The notes below the pieces were generated by a model. It made no database searches and had not been told where the DNA came from. It saw only the letters and a list, made by a program, of their open reading frames with translations. Shown here one piece after another: positions 8,421 to 18,897 of a DNA stretch of 35,389 nt. Within the stretch, counting starts at the first letter, position 1; each line of letters starts with the position of its first letter. Origin of the DNA: Gemmatimonadota bacterium (GTDB lineage Bacteria > Gemmatimonadota > Gemmatimonadetes > Gemmatimonadales > Gemmatimonadaceae); NCBI GenBank assembly GCA_028287285.1, contig JAQBPY010000003.1, forward strand, positions 1-35,389, written 5' to 3'. Position numbers and translations under genes: made by a program.

Positions 8421-9367
8421 ACTGGCGCATCTACAGCAGCCTTTCGCCGGAAGATCAGAATCGCGAGTCACGCCTTGCCGTTCCCGCCCTCGCGCGCCGG
8501 TCAGCAGGAGAAGAGGATCCGTCCAAATACATTCCGAGTCCGGGCCTGGCGAGCGCCGTGGACATCGCGATTGCCCTGGGTCAGCCGCTCCTTCTCACCG
8601 GCGCGCCCGGTACGGGGAAGACCCAGCTCGCGTACAGCGTTGCCCAGCGCCTGTTTGGCAGCGCACCCAACGGAAAGCCGCTCGTGTTCAACACGAAGAC
8701 CACGTCCACCGCGAAGGATCTCTTTTATACGTACGACGCCCTGCGGCACTTTCGGGAATCACAGTTCGGTACCGTCGACGTCACCAGCTACATCGCCTAT
8801 CAGGCGCTCGGATTGGCAATACGCCGCGCCAGCGAGGAGACGTCGGACACCGGCAAGGCCTTCCAGTCGGTTGTTCTCATCGACGAGATCGACAAGGCGC
8901 CGCGCGACCTTCCGAATGACGTACTCGACGAGATCGACAACATGCGCTTCGAGGTCAAGGAGACGGGCGCACGATTCAGCGCACCAGGAAACTTCCGTCC
9001 GATCGTCATCATGACGAGCAACTCCGAAAAGCTCCTCCCGGATCCCTTCCTGCGGCGATGCGTCTATTACAATCTCGAGTACCCCGACTTCGAAGGGCTT
9101 CAATCAATCGTGCGGTTGCGGCTCGGTGCCGACAGCGATCGTCCCGGTGCCACCCGCGAATGGATCGGAGCGGCCATCAGGCAGTTCGAGGACATTCGCG
9201 TCAAGGTGCGCCGCAAGCCCGCCACTGCCGAATTGCTGGCGTGGATCCGCGTGCTCGAGCTGATCCAGGAGGAAACGGGTGACGCGAATCCGCAGAATAC
9301 CACGGCGGGTATCGAGGCGGCGCAGGTCATTGCCGCCAAGGTCAAGGACTCCGACTCGAAATCTTGA
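8417..9367 (+). CDS. MoxR-family AAA+ ATPase
   Basis: This 316-residue AAA+ protein has Walker A GAPGTGKT (62-69), Walker B VVLIDEID (152-159), sensor 1 IMTSN (198-202) and an arginine-finger segment PFLRRC (210-215). MoxR ATPases act as chaperone-like remodelling motors with vWA or CoxE partner proteins. The ATG at 8417 overlaps the caspase stop (ATGA), and the gene ends in a TTGA overlap with the next one. Here it would be the NTP-dependent switch linking the membrane protein to the caspase/iSTAND effector (inference from family and context). The frame is open far upstream inside the caspase gene, but homology begins only at 8417. Confidence 0.9.
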   Translation: MNWRIYSSLSPEDQNRESRLAVPALARRSAGEEDPSKYIPSPGLASAVDIAIALGQPLLLTGAPGTGKTQLAYSVAQRLFGSAPNGKPLVFNTKTTSTAKDLFYTYDALRHFRESQFGTVDVTSYIAYQALGLAIRRASEETSDTGKAFQSVVLIDEIDKAPRDLPNDVLDEIDNMRFEVKETGARFSAPGNFRPIVIMTSNSEKLLPDPFLRRCVYYNLEYPDFEGLQSIVRLRLGADSDRPGATREWIGAAIRQFEDIRVKVRRKPATAELLAWIRVLELIQEETGDANPQNTTAGIEAAQVIAAKVKDSDSKS

Positions 9368-12300
9368 GCATCGTGACTGCCGCCGAGTCCCGCGAAGCAC
9401 GTGAATACGCGTGGTGCGTTGGCCTCCTCAACGGCCTTGACCGCGACATCATTCCACTCGGCCCCGATCATTTTCTGAAGGTCGAGCGTTTGCTGGACGT
9501 GATCGGGCCGTTTGCCAGGACAGCCGAGCTTCGCCAGGCGCTGGCCGCCGTCATCACGACCTCGCCGGAGCAGCAGGACTACTTTGGCAAAAAGTTCGAC
9601 ACATACCTGCGTGACGCGGAATTCATTCCCGGCGAACACGGACCCGACGACGCAGGCACGATCCGGCGGGTCAGCAGCACGACATCCGTTACGCCACGTG
9701 TTGCTGAATTTCCCAGAGAGCTCGTTGTCGTTCTGGTACTGCTCTTCGGAGTATTCATTGCGTCGCTGTCGGTCAGACCCCCGGCACCAAAAAAGATCGA
9801 CGCGCCGAGCACCACCGAAACCAACACAGCGGCGGCGCCTACAACATCGGTGACCGAGCGTGCACCTCGGCAGGTGGTTGCCGCCGCGCAGCTTCCGCCA
9901 CCGCCTCCGGTCGAGGATCCGCAGAGCATCTATGCCAATCATACCACAGCCTTCCGCTGGGTGGCGACGCTGCTCTGGATCCTCGCCACCACTGGCATCG
10001 TGTCATTTCGCTTCTGGCGCCGCCGCGCGGTGGCGGAGCGTCAGACACAGACCATTCCGCCGTTCGCGCTAGAGGTGTCAACCCCACGCATTCCCGACGT
10101 TCCCTATACGTCGGACGAGCTGCGCCTCACCGCTCGCGCAGCGCATCGGCGCCAGCGCGCCAACGTGCTCGCCTTTTCCGCCGAGGGCACGATCAAGGCA
10201 ACGATTGCTGCGCTCGGATTGCCGACACCGGTATTCAATCGCGGCAGCCGGCCCCCTGACTATGTCTTTCTGATCGAGCGCGCTGCGCTTGCCGATCATC
10301 AGATGTATCTGTTCACGCACCTTGCCGAGCAGCTGTCGGATACCGGTGCGTACATCACGTGGTATGACTACCATCGCGATCCGCGCGTGTGCGTCGACCG
10401 TGCCACCGGGGCGTCGTACCGGCTTGGCGAGTTGCGGCAGCGGCATCCGGAAGCACGGCTGCTGATCTTTGGAACCGGCGACGGGTTTCTGAGTCCGGTT
10501 ACAGGTGAGCTCGCGGACTGGTGCGAGCTGCTTCTGTCGTGGCAGGACCGCGCCCTGCTTTCGTCAGTTCCCCCCGTGCAGTGGTCCGTTCGCGAAGTCC
10601 GTCTCGCCGAAACGCTTCTCATTCTTCCGTCCACGCTCGAGGGGCTCCGCACCGCGGTCGAGCACTTTGACGCAGGCACGGAACCGTCGCTGCGCGAGCA
10701 GGTGGAATCATCGAAAGTCCCGAAAGTGCCTCGCGACGACGACTTCACCACACCCGAACAGATTCACGAATACCTCGGCAATCTGAACGCGTTTCGCTGG
10801 GTCGCCTCGTGCGCGGTGTACTCCGAGCTTCGATGGAATCTGACGCTGTACCTGGCGTTCCTCCGGGTGCTGCAGCCGCTCGCACTCACGGAAGATCTCG
10901 TGCTTCGGGTGGCGCGGCTTCCATGGTTCAGGAAGGGCGCGTTTCCGCCTGCTCTCCGAATTGCATTGCTCAAAAAGCTTCGGGCGCTCGATGCCGAGAG
11001 TGGCGTGGATACCGAAGGGGCGGTGCGGGAGCAGATCGTACGGTTGCTCGAAACGCAGCAGGTGACGCCGAATTCGATGGCGGACAGGAGCTGGAAGAAG
11101 GAGCTTCTCCTCAACCAGCTCTTTCTGTATCGCGACCACCCTGATAAGGCAAAGAAGATTGCAGGAGAGCTTCAGGACACCATTCCAGCCGCGGAGTTGG
11201 TCGGTGATGTGACGGTCGTTCGTCTCCTGCGGAGCGTGCGGCCGCCGCGGTGGGCGTTTGTTCTTCCACCCAGAATCCGGAAACTTCTCTTCAATGAGGG
11301 TTTGTCTCCCTTGGGCGTCAGCTCGTTCGCCATCGTCCTGGCGGCGATCATTGGAATTATGGGAACGCTGGGCCTCATGCGAGGTTCGGATGATCTTGTG
11401 CTGACGGGATTTGACGTGGACCCCGTCGTGATCATTTCGCAGCGCGGCGCGCTCCACACGCTCGCCTCGGAGCTGCGCTTTTCCTCCACCACCCCAATGC
11501 CGCTCGTTCGCACCAGCCTGGAGTCCGTCGCGGGTCACGTAGAGCCGACGAATTCGTTCACGTTCGACTCCACGCACCTGACCTCACGCGCCACCATTCA
11601 GCTCGATTCAGCCGGCGACGGGTACGCGCACACCGCCGCGGGCCGCTATCACGTGATGACCGTGCTGCACGTGGTCAGCGACTCATCCAGGGCACCTGCG
11701 CTACGGTTGCATCGTCCGTTCATCGTGTCGCTCAACGACACATCCAGTCTCGGCCAGAGCGTATTCAACGTTGATTCCACGACAGAAGGGCGTTGGTTCG
11801 TCTGCGACCCAGCGCGTGCCCGTATCGATTCAATGGGTGTCTTGACCCCGTCCGTGGCGGGATGGGTACTCGTTGGCAGGACCACGATGACAGCATTTAC
11901 GGATTTGGCACCGGTGTACGTGGCGAATCACGCGCTGTCGAGCGCCGAGAGGACGCTCATTGAGCCGGTGCCGGAAGACTCGGTCGGTCGTGCCGCCGCC
12001 ATTGCGCGAAAGCGAGCCGTGATGACGTCGGATACCTCGTTGCGGCTGTTCGTTCCGCTGGCGGCGCTTCCATTGTTCAAGGCGGCCGTACCCGTTGTGC
12101 AGCTGGCTCTGCTGGGTGCGGACTGGATTCAGGTGACGCCGGACACGATCACCACGCAGGGCTGTGCCGGCGATCCGCGTCAGCTGGCATGGCTCGCCAG
12201 GCATCTCCCGATATACGCGAGTCTCCGGGAGAACGGGAGCATTACTGATCAGTATATAGTCCAGCTGGGCCCCCCAATGCGCATGGACATCGGGGAGCAG

Positions 12301-13536
12301 CGACAAGTGCCGTTCATATTGGACGGCCCAAACCCTGCTCGTCACATTCGCTGGAGTGTCACTCCAGGCGGCGTCGTGCTCCTTGGCTCCACGGGAGGGA
12401 CCGCTGTGGTAACGGCGGAGTCTCCGGGCCGCGCATACGTAAAAGCAGACGTTGGAAACATGGTCGATTCAGTCCTGGTGGAGGTGGCTGACTCGATCCT
12501 TGCGCCCTCGTACGCCGGAACGGCTCGCGCCGCCTCCGGTGCCGGTGGCGTCTTCGTGCTGTCGCTCAGCCGGCGGTCCGCAACGTCCTATGTGGGGAGC
12601 ATCACGCTGACACGTCGCACCGCAGGCACGGACAGGGCTGAGCGAGCAGAGATCGATTCCGTCAATACGGACCGCTTCATTGCATCCTTTGACTCCAGGC
12701 GAGACTCGCTTCGGGTTACGCTGCCCAATGGCTCGCTCCTCACGTTTCACGTGTCCCCTGCTCGAGACCGCATCACGGGCACGCTCACGATTGATGGACT
12801 TCGAGGTTCTTTCTCTGCGGTGCGGGGGAGCACCCCTCCCCCGATGATGTCGGCGTGCTCGAGCTACTTGCCTCCCGGCGGCGTTAGCGTGGGGGTTGGC
12901 GAGATCAGAACCGTCGTTGGAAAGAATCCGAAAGCTCCGCTCACGCTTCTGCCACTTGCCACGAGCAAGGGAATATTTGGCCTGGTGGGAGAGAACCAGC
13001 TGACGGGCCAGACCACGGGCTTGGGGTGGATGGAAGTTCGCTGTGGCATTCACCGCGATTCGGTTCTCGTAACAGTCACCCCTCGGGCCAGTGTCTTTCC
13101 CGACACCCTGATCAGTGACTCGACGTTCAGGACCTTCACGACGAATCTCGCTCGGGCAACCAATGTGGCGTATTCCCAGTTGACCCAGGCCACCGGGCGC
13201 ACCGTGAAAACGGACCAGACCTCCATCATCGAGCTTACGCAGCGCGCGTTCAAGTCGTCGCGGGTGTCCTTCAGCGACTCGGCCTATGTGAGCACGCTGG
13301 CGTCCCTGTTCCTCTGTCGACAGACTGCTGCCTTCTCGCAGCAGACCATTGCTCCAACGCCGGACGAAGGCGTGATGCTGCGACAGTTGCGTTCAGGTAC
13401 GTCGCGCGACAGCCTGGTTGCCTACACCGCGGATCTCGCCGTGTCCCGCGGCTCGTGGCGCGCGTGCGTGTCCGCCGCGCCGGCCGTCCGAACCATACCG
13501 CGTAAGGAGGCTAGTCCATCCATGAAGAAGCCCTGA
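9364..13536 (+). CDS. Large membrane protein: CoxE-like N-terminus, degenerate vWA-like domain, Ig-like exterior
   Basis: TTG 9364 overlaps the MoxR stop (TTGA). The 1390-residue product starts with a helical domain (about 10-85) resembling the N-terminal region of CoxE-type MoxR partners. Then follow helix 1 (about 119-137), a Pro/Thr-rich linker (138-195), helix 2 (about 197-215, followed by RFWRRR), and a vWA-like alpha/beta domain (about 298-430) whose first strand reads DYVFLIERAALAD, so the MIDAS DxSxS is missing. After a helical part comes helix 3 (about 652-672) and about 700 residues of beta-rich sequence with BIG2/Ig-like turns (ARIDSMGVLTPSVAG; GTAVVTAESPGRAYVKADV). Positive charges place the CoxE-like and vWA-like parts in the cytoplasm and the C-terminus outside. 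It may be a transmembrane sensor or anchor. Confidence 0.7.
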   Translation: MSIVTAAESREAREYAWCVGLLNGLDRDIIPLGPDHFLKVERLLDVIGPFARTAELRQALAAVITTSPEQQDYFGKKFDTYLRDAEFIPGEHGPDDAGTIRRVSSTTSVTPRVAEFPRELVVVLVLLFGVFIASLSVRPPAPKKIDAPSTTETNTAAAPTTSVTERAPRQVVAAAQLPPPPPVEDPQSIYANHTTAFRWVATLLWILATTGIVSFRFWRRRAVAERQTQTIPPFALEVSTPRIPDVPYTSDELRLTARAAHRRQRANVLAFSAEGTIKATIAALGLPTPVFNRGSRPPDYVFLIERAALADHQMYLFTHLAEQLSDTGAYITWYDYHRDPRVCVDRATGASYRLGELRQRHPEARLLIFGTGDGFLSPVTGELADWCELLLSWQDRALLSSVPPVQWSVREVRLAETLLILPSTLEGLRTAVEHFDAGTEPSLREQVESSKVPKVPRDDDFTTPEQIHEYLGNLNAFRWVASCAVYSELRWNLTLYLAFLRVLQPLALTEDLVLRVARLPWFRKGAFPPALRIALLKKLRALDAESGVDTEGAVREQIVRLLETQQVTPNSMADRSWKKELLLNQLFLYRDHPDKAKKIAGELQDTIPAAELVGDVTVVRLLRSVRPPRWAFVLPPRIRKLLFNEGLSPLGVSSFAIVLAAIIGIMGTLGLMRGSDDLVLTGFDVDPVVIISQRGALHTLASELRFSSTTPMPLVRTSLESVAGHVEPTNSFTFDSTHLTSRATIQLDSAGDGYAHTAAGRYHVMTVLHVVSDSSRAPALRLHRPFIVSLNDTSSLGQSVFNVDSTTEGRWFVCDPARARIDSMGVLTPSVAGWVLVGRTTMTAFTDLAPVYVANHALSSAERTLIEPVPEDSVGRAAAIARKRAVMTSDTSLRLFVPLAALPLFKAAVPVVQLALLGADWIQVTPDTITTQGCAGDPRQLAWLARHLPIYASLRENGSITDQYIVQLGPPMRMDIGEQRQVPFILDGPNPARHIRWSVTPGGVVLLGSTGGTAVVTAESPGRAYVKADVGNMVDSVLVEVADSILAPSYAGTARAASGAGGVFVLSLSRRSATSYVGSITLTRRTAGTDRAERAEIDSVNTDRFIASFDSRRDSLRVTLPNGSLLTFHVSPARDRITGTLTIDGLRGSFSAVRGSTPPPMMSACSSYLPPGGVSVGVGEIRTVVGKNPKAPLTLLPLATSKGIFGLVGENQLTGQTTGLGWMEVRCGIHRDSVLVTVTPRASVFPDTLISDSTFRTFTTNLARATNVAYSQLTQATGRTVKTDQTSIIELTQRAFKSSRVSFSDSAYVSTLASLFLCRQTAAFSQQTIAPTPDEGVMLRQLRSGTSRDSLVAYTADLAVSRGSWRACVSAAPAVRTIPRKEASPSMKKP

Positions 13537-13560
13537 GCGAAGCGACTGCCATCCCCGACT

Positions 13561-13710
13561 GTCATCCCGCATGAGCGGGCGAACTGTCATCCCCCATGAG
13601 CGAAGCGAATGTCATCCCGCATGAGCGAAGCGAATGTCATCCCGCATGAGCGAAGCGAATGTCATCCCGCATGAGCGAAGCGAATGTCATCCCGCATGAG
13701 CGAAGCGAAT
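13561..13710. repeat. Tandem array, six copies of a 25-bp unit
   Basis: Six head-to-tail units begin at 13561, 13586, 13611, 13636, 13661 and 13686. Units 3-6 are identical and start GTCATCCCGCATGAGCGAAG; unit 1 and unit 2 carry substitutions. A decayed monomer spans about 13535-13560 and includes the stop codon of the preceding gene. The next bases, GTCGGGAG, resemble the inner part of the palindromic element at 19971. There are no spacers, so this is not CRISPR. The rest of the gap to 13858 shows nothing else. Confidence 0.9.
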
Positions 13711-13858
13711 GTCGGGAGATACTCGACAGTGATTGTGCCCTGACTTGGCGGGCTACGGCCAGACCTGTCTCACCCCAGCACCGGCCCCAGAGCACCTGCT
13801 GTCGTACCCACTCCACGCGCCCAATTCCCGCACCGGCCCGCCCGACGTACGTTGAGGA

Positions 13859-14935
13859 ATGGATCTCCCCGTCAATCCGCCCGTCCTCCCCATGCTCGCA
13901 AGTCGCGCGAGCGACCTTCCGCCGGGCGACGGCTGGATCTTCGAGCCAAAGTGGGACGGCTTTCGCACCCTCATCTTCCGCGACGGCGACGAGCTGTTGA
14001 TTCAAAGCCGCGACGGAAAGCCGCTCGACCGGTATTTTCCCGAGCTCGTCGAGATGCTGAAGGCGCAATTGCCCGCACGCTGCGTGCTCGACGGCGAAAT
14101 CGTGATCGCCAGGAACGGCACGCTCGATTTCGACGCACTCCAGTTGCGGCTGCATCCCGCCGCGTCACGCGTCACGCTGTTGTCGAACGAGATGCCCGCC
14201 TCCGTCGTCGTCTTCGACTGCCTGTCCGACGGAACGCAGAGCCTGTGCGACACGCCATTCAAGGCGCGGCGCGCGGCGCTGGAGAACATCCTCGCGAACG
14301 TTGACGGACGCCTGTATCTCACCCCGGCCACCCGCGACCGCGACGTCGCCGCCGATTGGTTTTCGCGCTTCGAGGGGGCGGGTCTGGACGGCGTGATCGC
14401 CAAGGCCGAAGACGCGCTGTACCTCCCGAACAAACGCGCCATGCTCAAGGTCAAGCACGAGCGTGACTGCGATTGCGTCGTCGCGGGCTTTCGCTGGCAC
14501 AAGAACAGCGATGATACCGCCGTGGGCTCATTGCTCCTTGGCCTGTACAATGACGCCGGCAGCCTCGAGCACGTGGGAGTCTGCGCGAGCTTCACGATGG
14601 CAAAGCGACGCGAGCTCCTCGAGCTGCTCGCGCCCTATCGGGACAACGCCGTCGAGACGCACCCCTGGAAGAGCTGGGCGAACGCACAATCGGCCGAGAC
14701 TCCGCAGCGAAAGCCCGGCGCGCAAAGCCGCTGGAGCGCGGGTAAGGATCCGTCATGGGAACCGGTACGGCCGGAGCTCGTCGCCCAGGTGGCGTACGAT
14801 CACATGCAGGGCGGCCGCTTTCGCCACACGGCGCAGTTTCGGCGCTGGAGGGCGGACAAGCCGCCGCGCGAGTGCACCTTCGCGCAGCTCGAGGTCGTCG
14901 CGCCGCAGGAGTTGCAGGAAATCTTCGGCGTCTAG
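13859..14935 (+). CDS. ATP-dependent DNA ligase (LigD ligase-domain / LigC type)
   Basis: This 358-residue protein contains the nucleotidyltransferase core: motif I EPKWDGFR with adenylated Lys31, motif III-like VVVFDCL, motif IV LDGVIAK, and motif V MLKVKHER. An OB-fold domain follows (about 200-350). The size matches stand-alone LigC or the ligase module of LigD. The reaction seals nicks with ATP and is used in Ku-dependent end joining or base-excision repair. The polymerase half of a LigD lies convergently at 16540-17868, so the two functions are encoded apart; no Ku gene is in the window. GAGG sits close before the ATG. Confidence 0.9.
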   Translation: MDLPVNPPVLPMLASRASDLPPGDGWIFEPKWDGFRTLIFRDGDELLIQSRDGKPLDRYFPELVEMLKAQLPARCVLDGEIVIARNGTLDFDALQLRLHPAASRVTLLSNEMPASVVVFDCLSDGTQSLCDTPFKARRAALENILANVDGRLYLTPATRDRDVAADWFSRFEGAGLDGVIAKAEDALYLPNKRAMLKVKHERDCDCVVAGFRWHKNSDDTAVGSLLLGLYNDAGSLEHVGVCASFTMAKRRELLELLAPYRDNAVETHPWKSWANAQSAETPQRKPGAQSRWSAGKDPSWEPVRPELVAQVAYDHMQGGRFRHTAQFRRWRADKPPRECTFAQLEVVAPQELQEIFGV

Positions 14936-14974
14936 CCGCCGCCCTTCTCCCCACTTCCAACTTATACCGCACCA

Positions 14975-14995
14975 GGGGGCTTGCGGCAAGCCCCC
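14975..14995 (+). terminator. Perfect 9-bp hairpin after the ligase gene
   Basis: GGGGGCTTG (14975-14983), loop CGG, CAAGCCCCC (14987-14995). The stem is strong but no T-tract follows, so it may be a weak or factor-assisted terminator between the ligase and monooxygenase genes. Confidence 0.45.
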
Positions 14996-15039
14996 CGGGC
15001 GGGCTCAAACTTCGCGCTCATTCTGAACCAGGAGTCGCG

Positions 15040-16536
<1,497 letters not shown>

Positions 16537-16539
16537 CCC

Positions 16540-17868
16540 CTACTGCGGCCGCGGCTTCTTTGTCCTCTCCCGGAATTCGCGTGTCGGGTCGTCGTCGGGG
16601 TCGGGCGTCTCCTGCGGCGGGCGCATCGCGTCGGCAACGTGTCGCAGGTTGACGCGAACGCGCGTCCACGTCGACGACCGGCCACGCATCGCATCGATCA
16701 ACACGTCGTCTACCGCGAGGTGCGATGCGGCCTCCGCATGTTTCGCCTTCCATCGCTCGAGTCCCGCGAGCGCGGCGTCCTTGCTTGGCGAGTTGGCGAT
16801 CGTGATGAGCGGCATCTTCGACGTCGCGCGTTTCGCAACGCCTTTGGCAACACCCTTGGCGCGCGACGGCGCGACACGCGCTGCCTCACCCTCGGCCTTC
16901 TGGAAATGCGGTGGCCACGGCGCGTCGCCGAGTCCGGCCGCATCGTCGCGATCGGCGAGCGCCAGCAACGCCTCGAGCGACCCGGCCGCCGCATCCATGT
17001 TGGCGTGTGGATCACCCATTGACGCAAACCGCGCCGGCACCGTGAGCACCGTGAAATCGGCCGGGTCGCAATCGCTCACCTCGGCCCATTCAATCGGCGT
17101 CGACACCCGCGCGTCCGGCAACGGGCGAATCGAATACGCCGAGCACGTCGTGCGGTCCTTCGCGTTCTGATTGTAGTCGAGGAACACGCCCTTCCGTTCC
17201 TCCTTCCACCATTTCGACGTCGCGAGACCCGGCGCACGCCGCTCCACTTCGCGCGAGAACGCGAGCGCCGCGCGCCGCACTTCGGAGAACGTCCAGCGCT
17301 GTTCGATGCGCACGTTGACGTGCATGCCGCGCGACCCGCTCGTCTTCGGCCAGCCACGAAGGCCCACTTCGCCGAGTAGCTCGTTTGCGGTCATGGCGAC
17401 GCGGCGCACGTCGTCCCACGCCACCCCCGGCCCCGGATCTAGGTCGATCCGCAACTCGTCCGGATGATCGAGGTCATTCGCGCGTACCGCGTGCGGATGC
17501 AGCTCGAGGCAGCCAAGGTTGACGATCCACGCGAGCCCTGCAGCATCGTCGACAACGAGCTCCTCCGCCATTCGTCCCGAGGGAAACGACAGCGTCGTGG
17601 TGCGGAGCCAGTCGGGCCGTTTCTCCGGAGCGCGCTTCTGGTAGAATGGCTCGCCTTCCGCGCCGTCCACGAATCGTTTGAGAACGATCGGTCGATCGCG
17701 AATTCCCGCCAGCGCCCCGTCGGCGACGGAGAGGTAATACCGCACGACGTCGAGCTTGGCGAGCCTGACGTCGCGCGAGAAGTACGGCTTCTCCGGGTTG
17801 GTGACACGCACCTCGCGTCCGTTCACCGTGAGGATTTCGGCTGCTGGTTGTTTGGCCATTGTTGTCAT
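16540..17868 (-). CDS. LigD-type polymerase/primase domain protein
   Basis: This 442-residue protein matches the archaeo-eukaryotic-primase-like polymerase domain of LigD: RIDLDPG with metal ligands Asp142 and Asp144, KTSGSRGMHV (175-184), and VFLDYNQN with third acidic residue Asp231. This module adds ribo- or deoxynucleotides during end joining. About 140 residues follow the domain, low in complexity and basic around AKGVAKGVAKRA, with no ligase or nuclease domain. The frame offers ATG 17868 or ATG 17859 (MAKQ); the first lies inside a dispersed GTTGTCATCC repeat, so the second may be the ancestral start. It converges with the monooxygenase gene, leaving only 3 bp between their stops. Confidence 0.9.
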   Translation of the reverse strand: MTTMAKQPAAEILTVNGREVRVTNPEKPYFSRDVRLAKLDVVRYYLSVADGALAGIRDRPIVLKRFVDGAEGEPFYQKRAPEKRPDWLRTTTLSFPSGRMAEELVVDDAAGLAWIVNLGCLELHPHAVRANDLDHPDELRIDLDPGPGVAWDDVRRVAMTANELLGEVGLRGWPKTSGSRGMHVNVRIEQRWTFSEVRRAALAFSREVERRAPGLATSKWWKEERKGVFLDYNQNAKDRTTCSAYSIRPLPDARVSTPIEWAEVSDCDPADFTVLTVPARFASMGDPHANMDAAAGSLEALLALADRDDAAGLGDAPWPPHFQKAEGEAARVAPSRAKGVAKGVAKRATSKMPLITIANSPSKDAALAGLERWKAKHAEAASHLAVDDVLIDAMRGRSSTWTRVRVNLRHVADAMRPPQETPDPDDDPTREFRERTKKPRPQ

Positions 17869-17920
17869 CCCGAGCGGCGAGTTGTCGTCCCTTGAGCGCT
17901 ATTGTCGTCCTGAGCCCCAT
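17861..17920. repeat. Degenerate TTGTC(A/G)TCC repeats
   Basis: Three imperfect units of about 20 bp (TTGTCATCCCGAGCGG, TTGTCGTCCCTTGAGC, TTGTCGTCCTGAGCC) lie against the 5' end of the LigD polymerase gene. They share the GTCATCCCG core with the repeats at 13561 and 19971. Confidence 0.6.
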
Positions 17921-18354
17921 TCGCATCTACTCGAACGTACCTGTGGCCCATCCCTGCGCGAAGCCTCATGAAATCGGGACGCGGCATTTGCCGTGAAATG
18001 ACCTATCGTGTTGTTCCTCTCGGCAGTCCGGAAGACACCCCCTCCTACTGGCGAACAGCCACGCAGCGACTTTGCATGCTTGCAGAGCTATGGCAGGATC
18101 GCATCGAGGGAAACGTCGCGGGCGTCGACGTGCCTGTTCTCGGCCGCGCTTCCTCTGGCATCGCCTTGAACCGCGGCTGGTCTCATGCTCCCGCATGGCA
18201 TGCTCGAGCAGGGTCGAGCGCGGCGTCCTCCGGCGACGCGAACACCTTGACCGCCACCTCTCCCCGGAGACGGTAAGCAGCGGGCTCGTGCAGTCATAAT
18301 ATGCGTGGTCGCCGCGCACGGTGAGCCGTGATCTGTGGGCCCACATCGCGTCAT
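17921..18354. other. Gene-poor stretch with a possible small-gene fragment
   Basis: Apart from a frame at 17968-18276 (+), nothing clear is present. That frame contains the segment starting MTYRVVPLGSPEDT and then SYWRTATQRL, which recalls small proteins with a YWxSRTPxERL motif found beside nucleotidyltransferase genes. Its second half is low-complexity. It may be a decayed remnant. CATAAT at 18295-18300 could be a -10 element for the sigma operon, but no -35 was found. Confidence 0.25.
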
Positions 18355-18897
18355 ATGGACGTTGCCCTCGCGACACTCATGCCCTACATGGACGAGCCGG
18401 AACTCAGACGCGCAATCGAACGACACCACGCCGAGTGCTTTGGCTGGGCGATGGCGTGCAGTGGACGAGACAGGGCGGAGGCCGAGGACGTGCTGCAGAC
18501 GAGTTACCTCAAGATGCTCGATGGGCGGGCGAGCTTTGACGGACGCGCGAGCCTGAAGACGTGGATCTTCGGCGTCATTCGTCTCACGTCGATCGAGGAG
18601 CGCCGCCGTCGGCTCTTTCGTCTGCAGTGGCGCGAACACCAGGCGAATTCACTTCCGGTGTCGCTCGAACAGCCGGCAATCGAAGGGCTCGACGACACGC
18701 AGCGCAGTGCGGAACTCGTTGCGGCCTTGGCGTCGCTCGCGTTCAGGCAGCGGGAGGTGCTCCAGCTCGTGTTCTATCACGACATGCGGATCGAAGATGC
18801 TGCGCACGTGATGCGCGTGTCGGTCGGTACAGCGCGAACACACTACGAACGCGGCAAGGCAAATCTTCGAGCCCGGCTGCGGAATATGGAGCGATGA
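18355..18897 (+). CDS. ECF-type RNA polymerase sigma factor
   Basis: From ATG 18355 the product is 180 residues. Region 2 (about 18-85) includes AEDVLQTSYLKML and LKTWIFGVIRLTSIEERRR. Region 4 (about 125-175) includes FRQREVLQLVFYHDMRIEDAAHVM and a recognition helix SVGTARTHYERGKANLRARL. It would direct RNA polymerase to a stress or envelope regulon. GTG 18328 is an alternative start, and later ATGs exist at 18379 and 18388. It overlaps the next gene by ATGA, the usual arrangement with a membrane regulator. Confidence 0.88.
   Translation: MDVALATLMPYMDEPELRRAIERHHAECFGWAMACSGRDRAEAEDVLQTSYLKMLDGRASFDGRASLKTWIFGVIRLTSIEERRRRLFRLQWREHQANSLPVSLEQPAIEGLDDTQRSAELVAALASLAFRQREVLQLVFYHDMRIEDAAHVMRVSVGTARTHYERGKANLRARLRNMER

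Noticed and set aside
9100-11577. Long open frames on the minus strand opposite the 1390-residue gene (9100-9942 and 10708-11577)
   Set aside because: They are rich in Arg/Pro/Ser, show no domain, and mirror a well-supported plus-strand gene in GC-rich DNA.
13561-13710. Regular repeats suggesting a CRISPR array
   Set aside because: The 25-bp units are directly head to tail with no spacers, and no cas genes are present.
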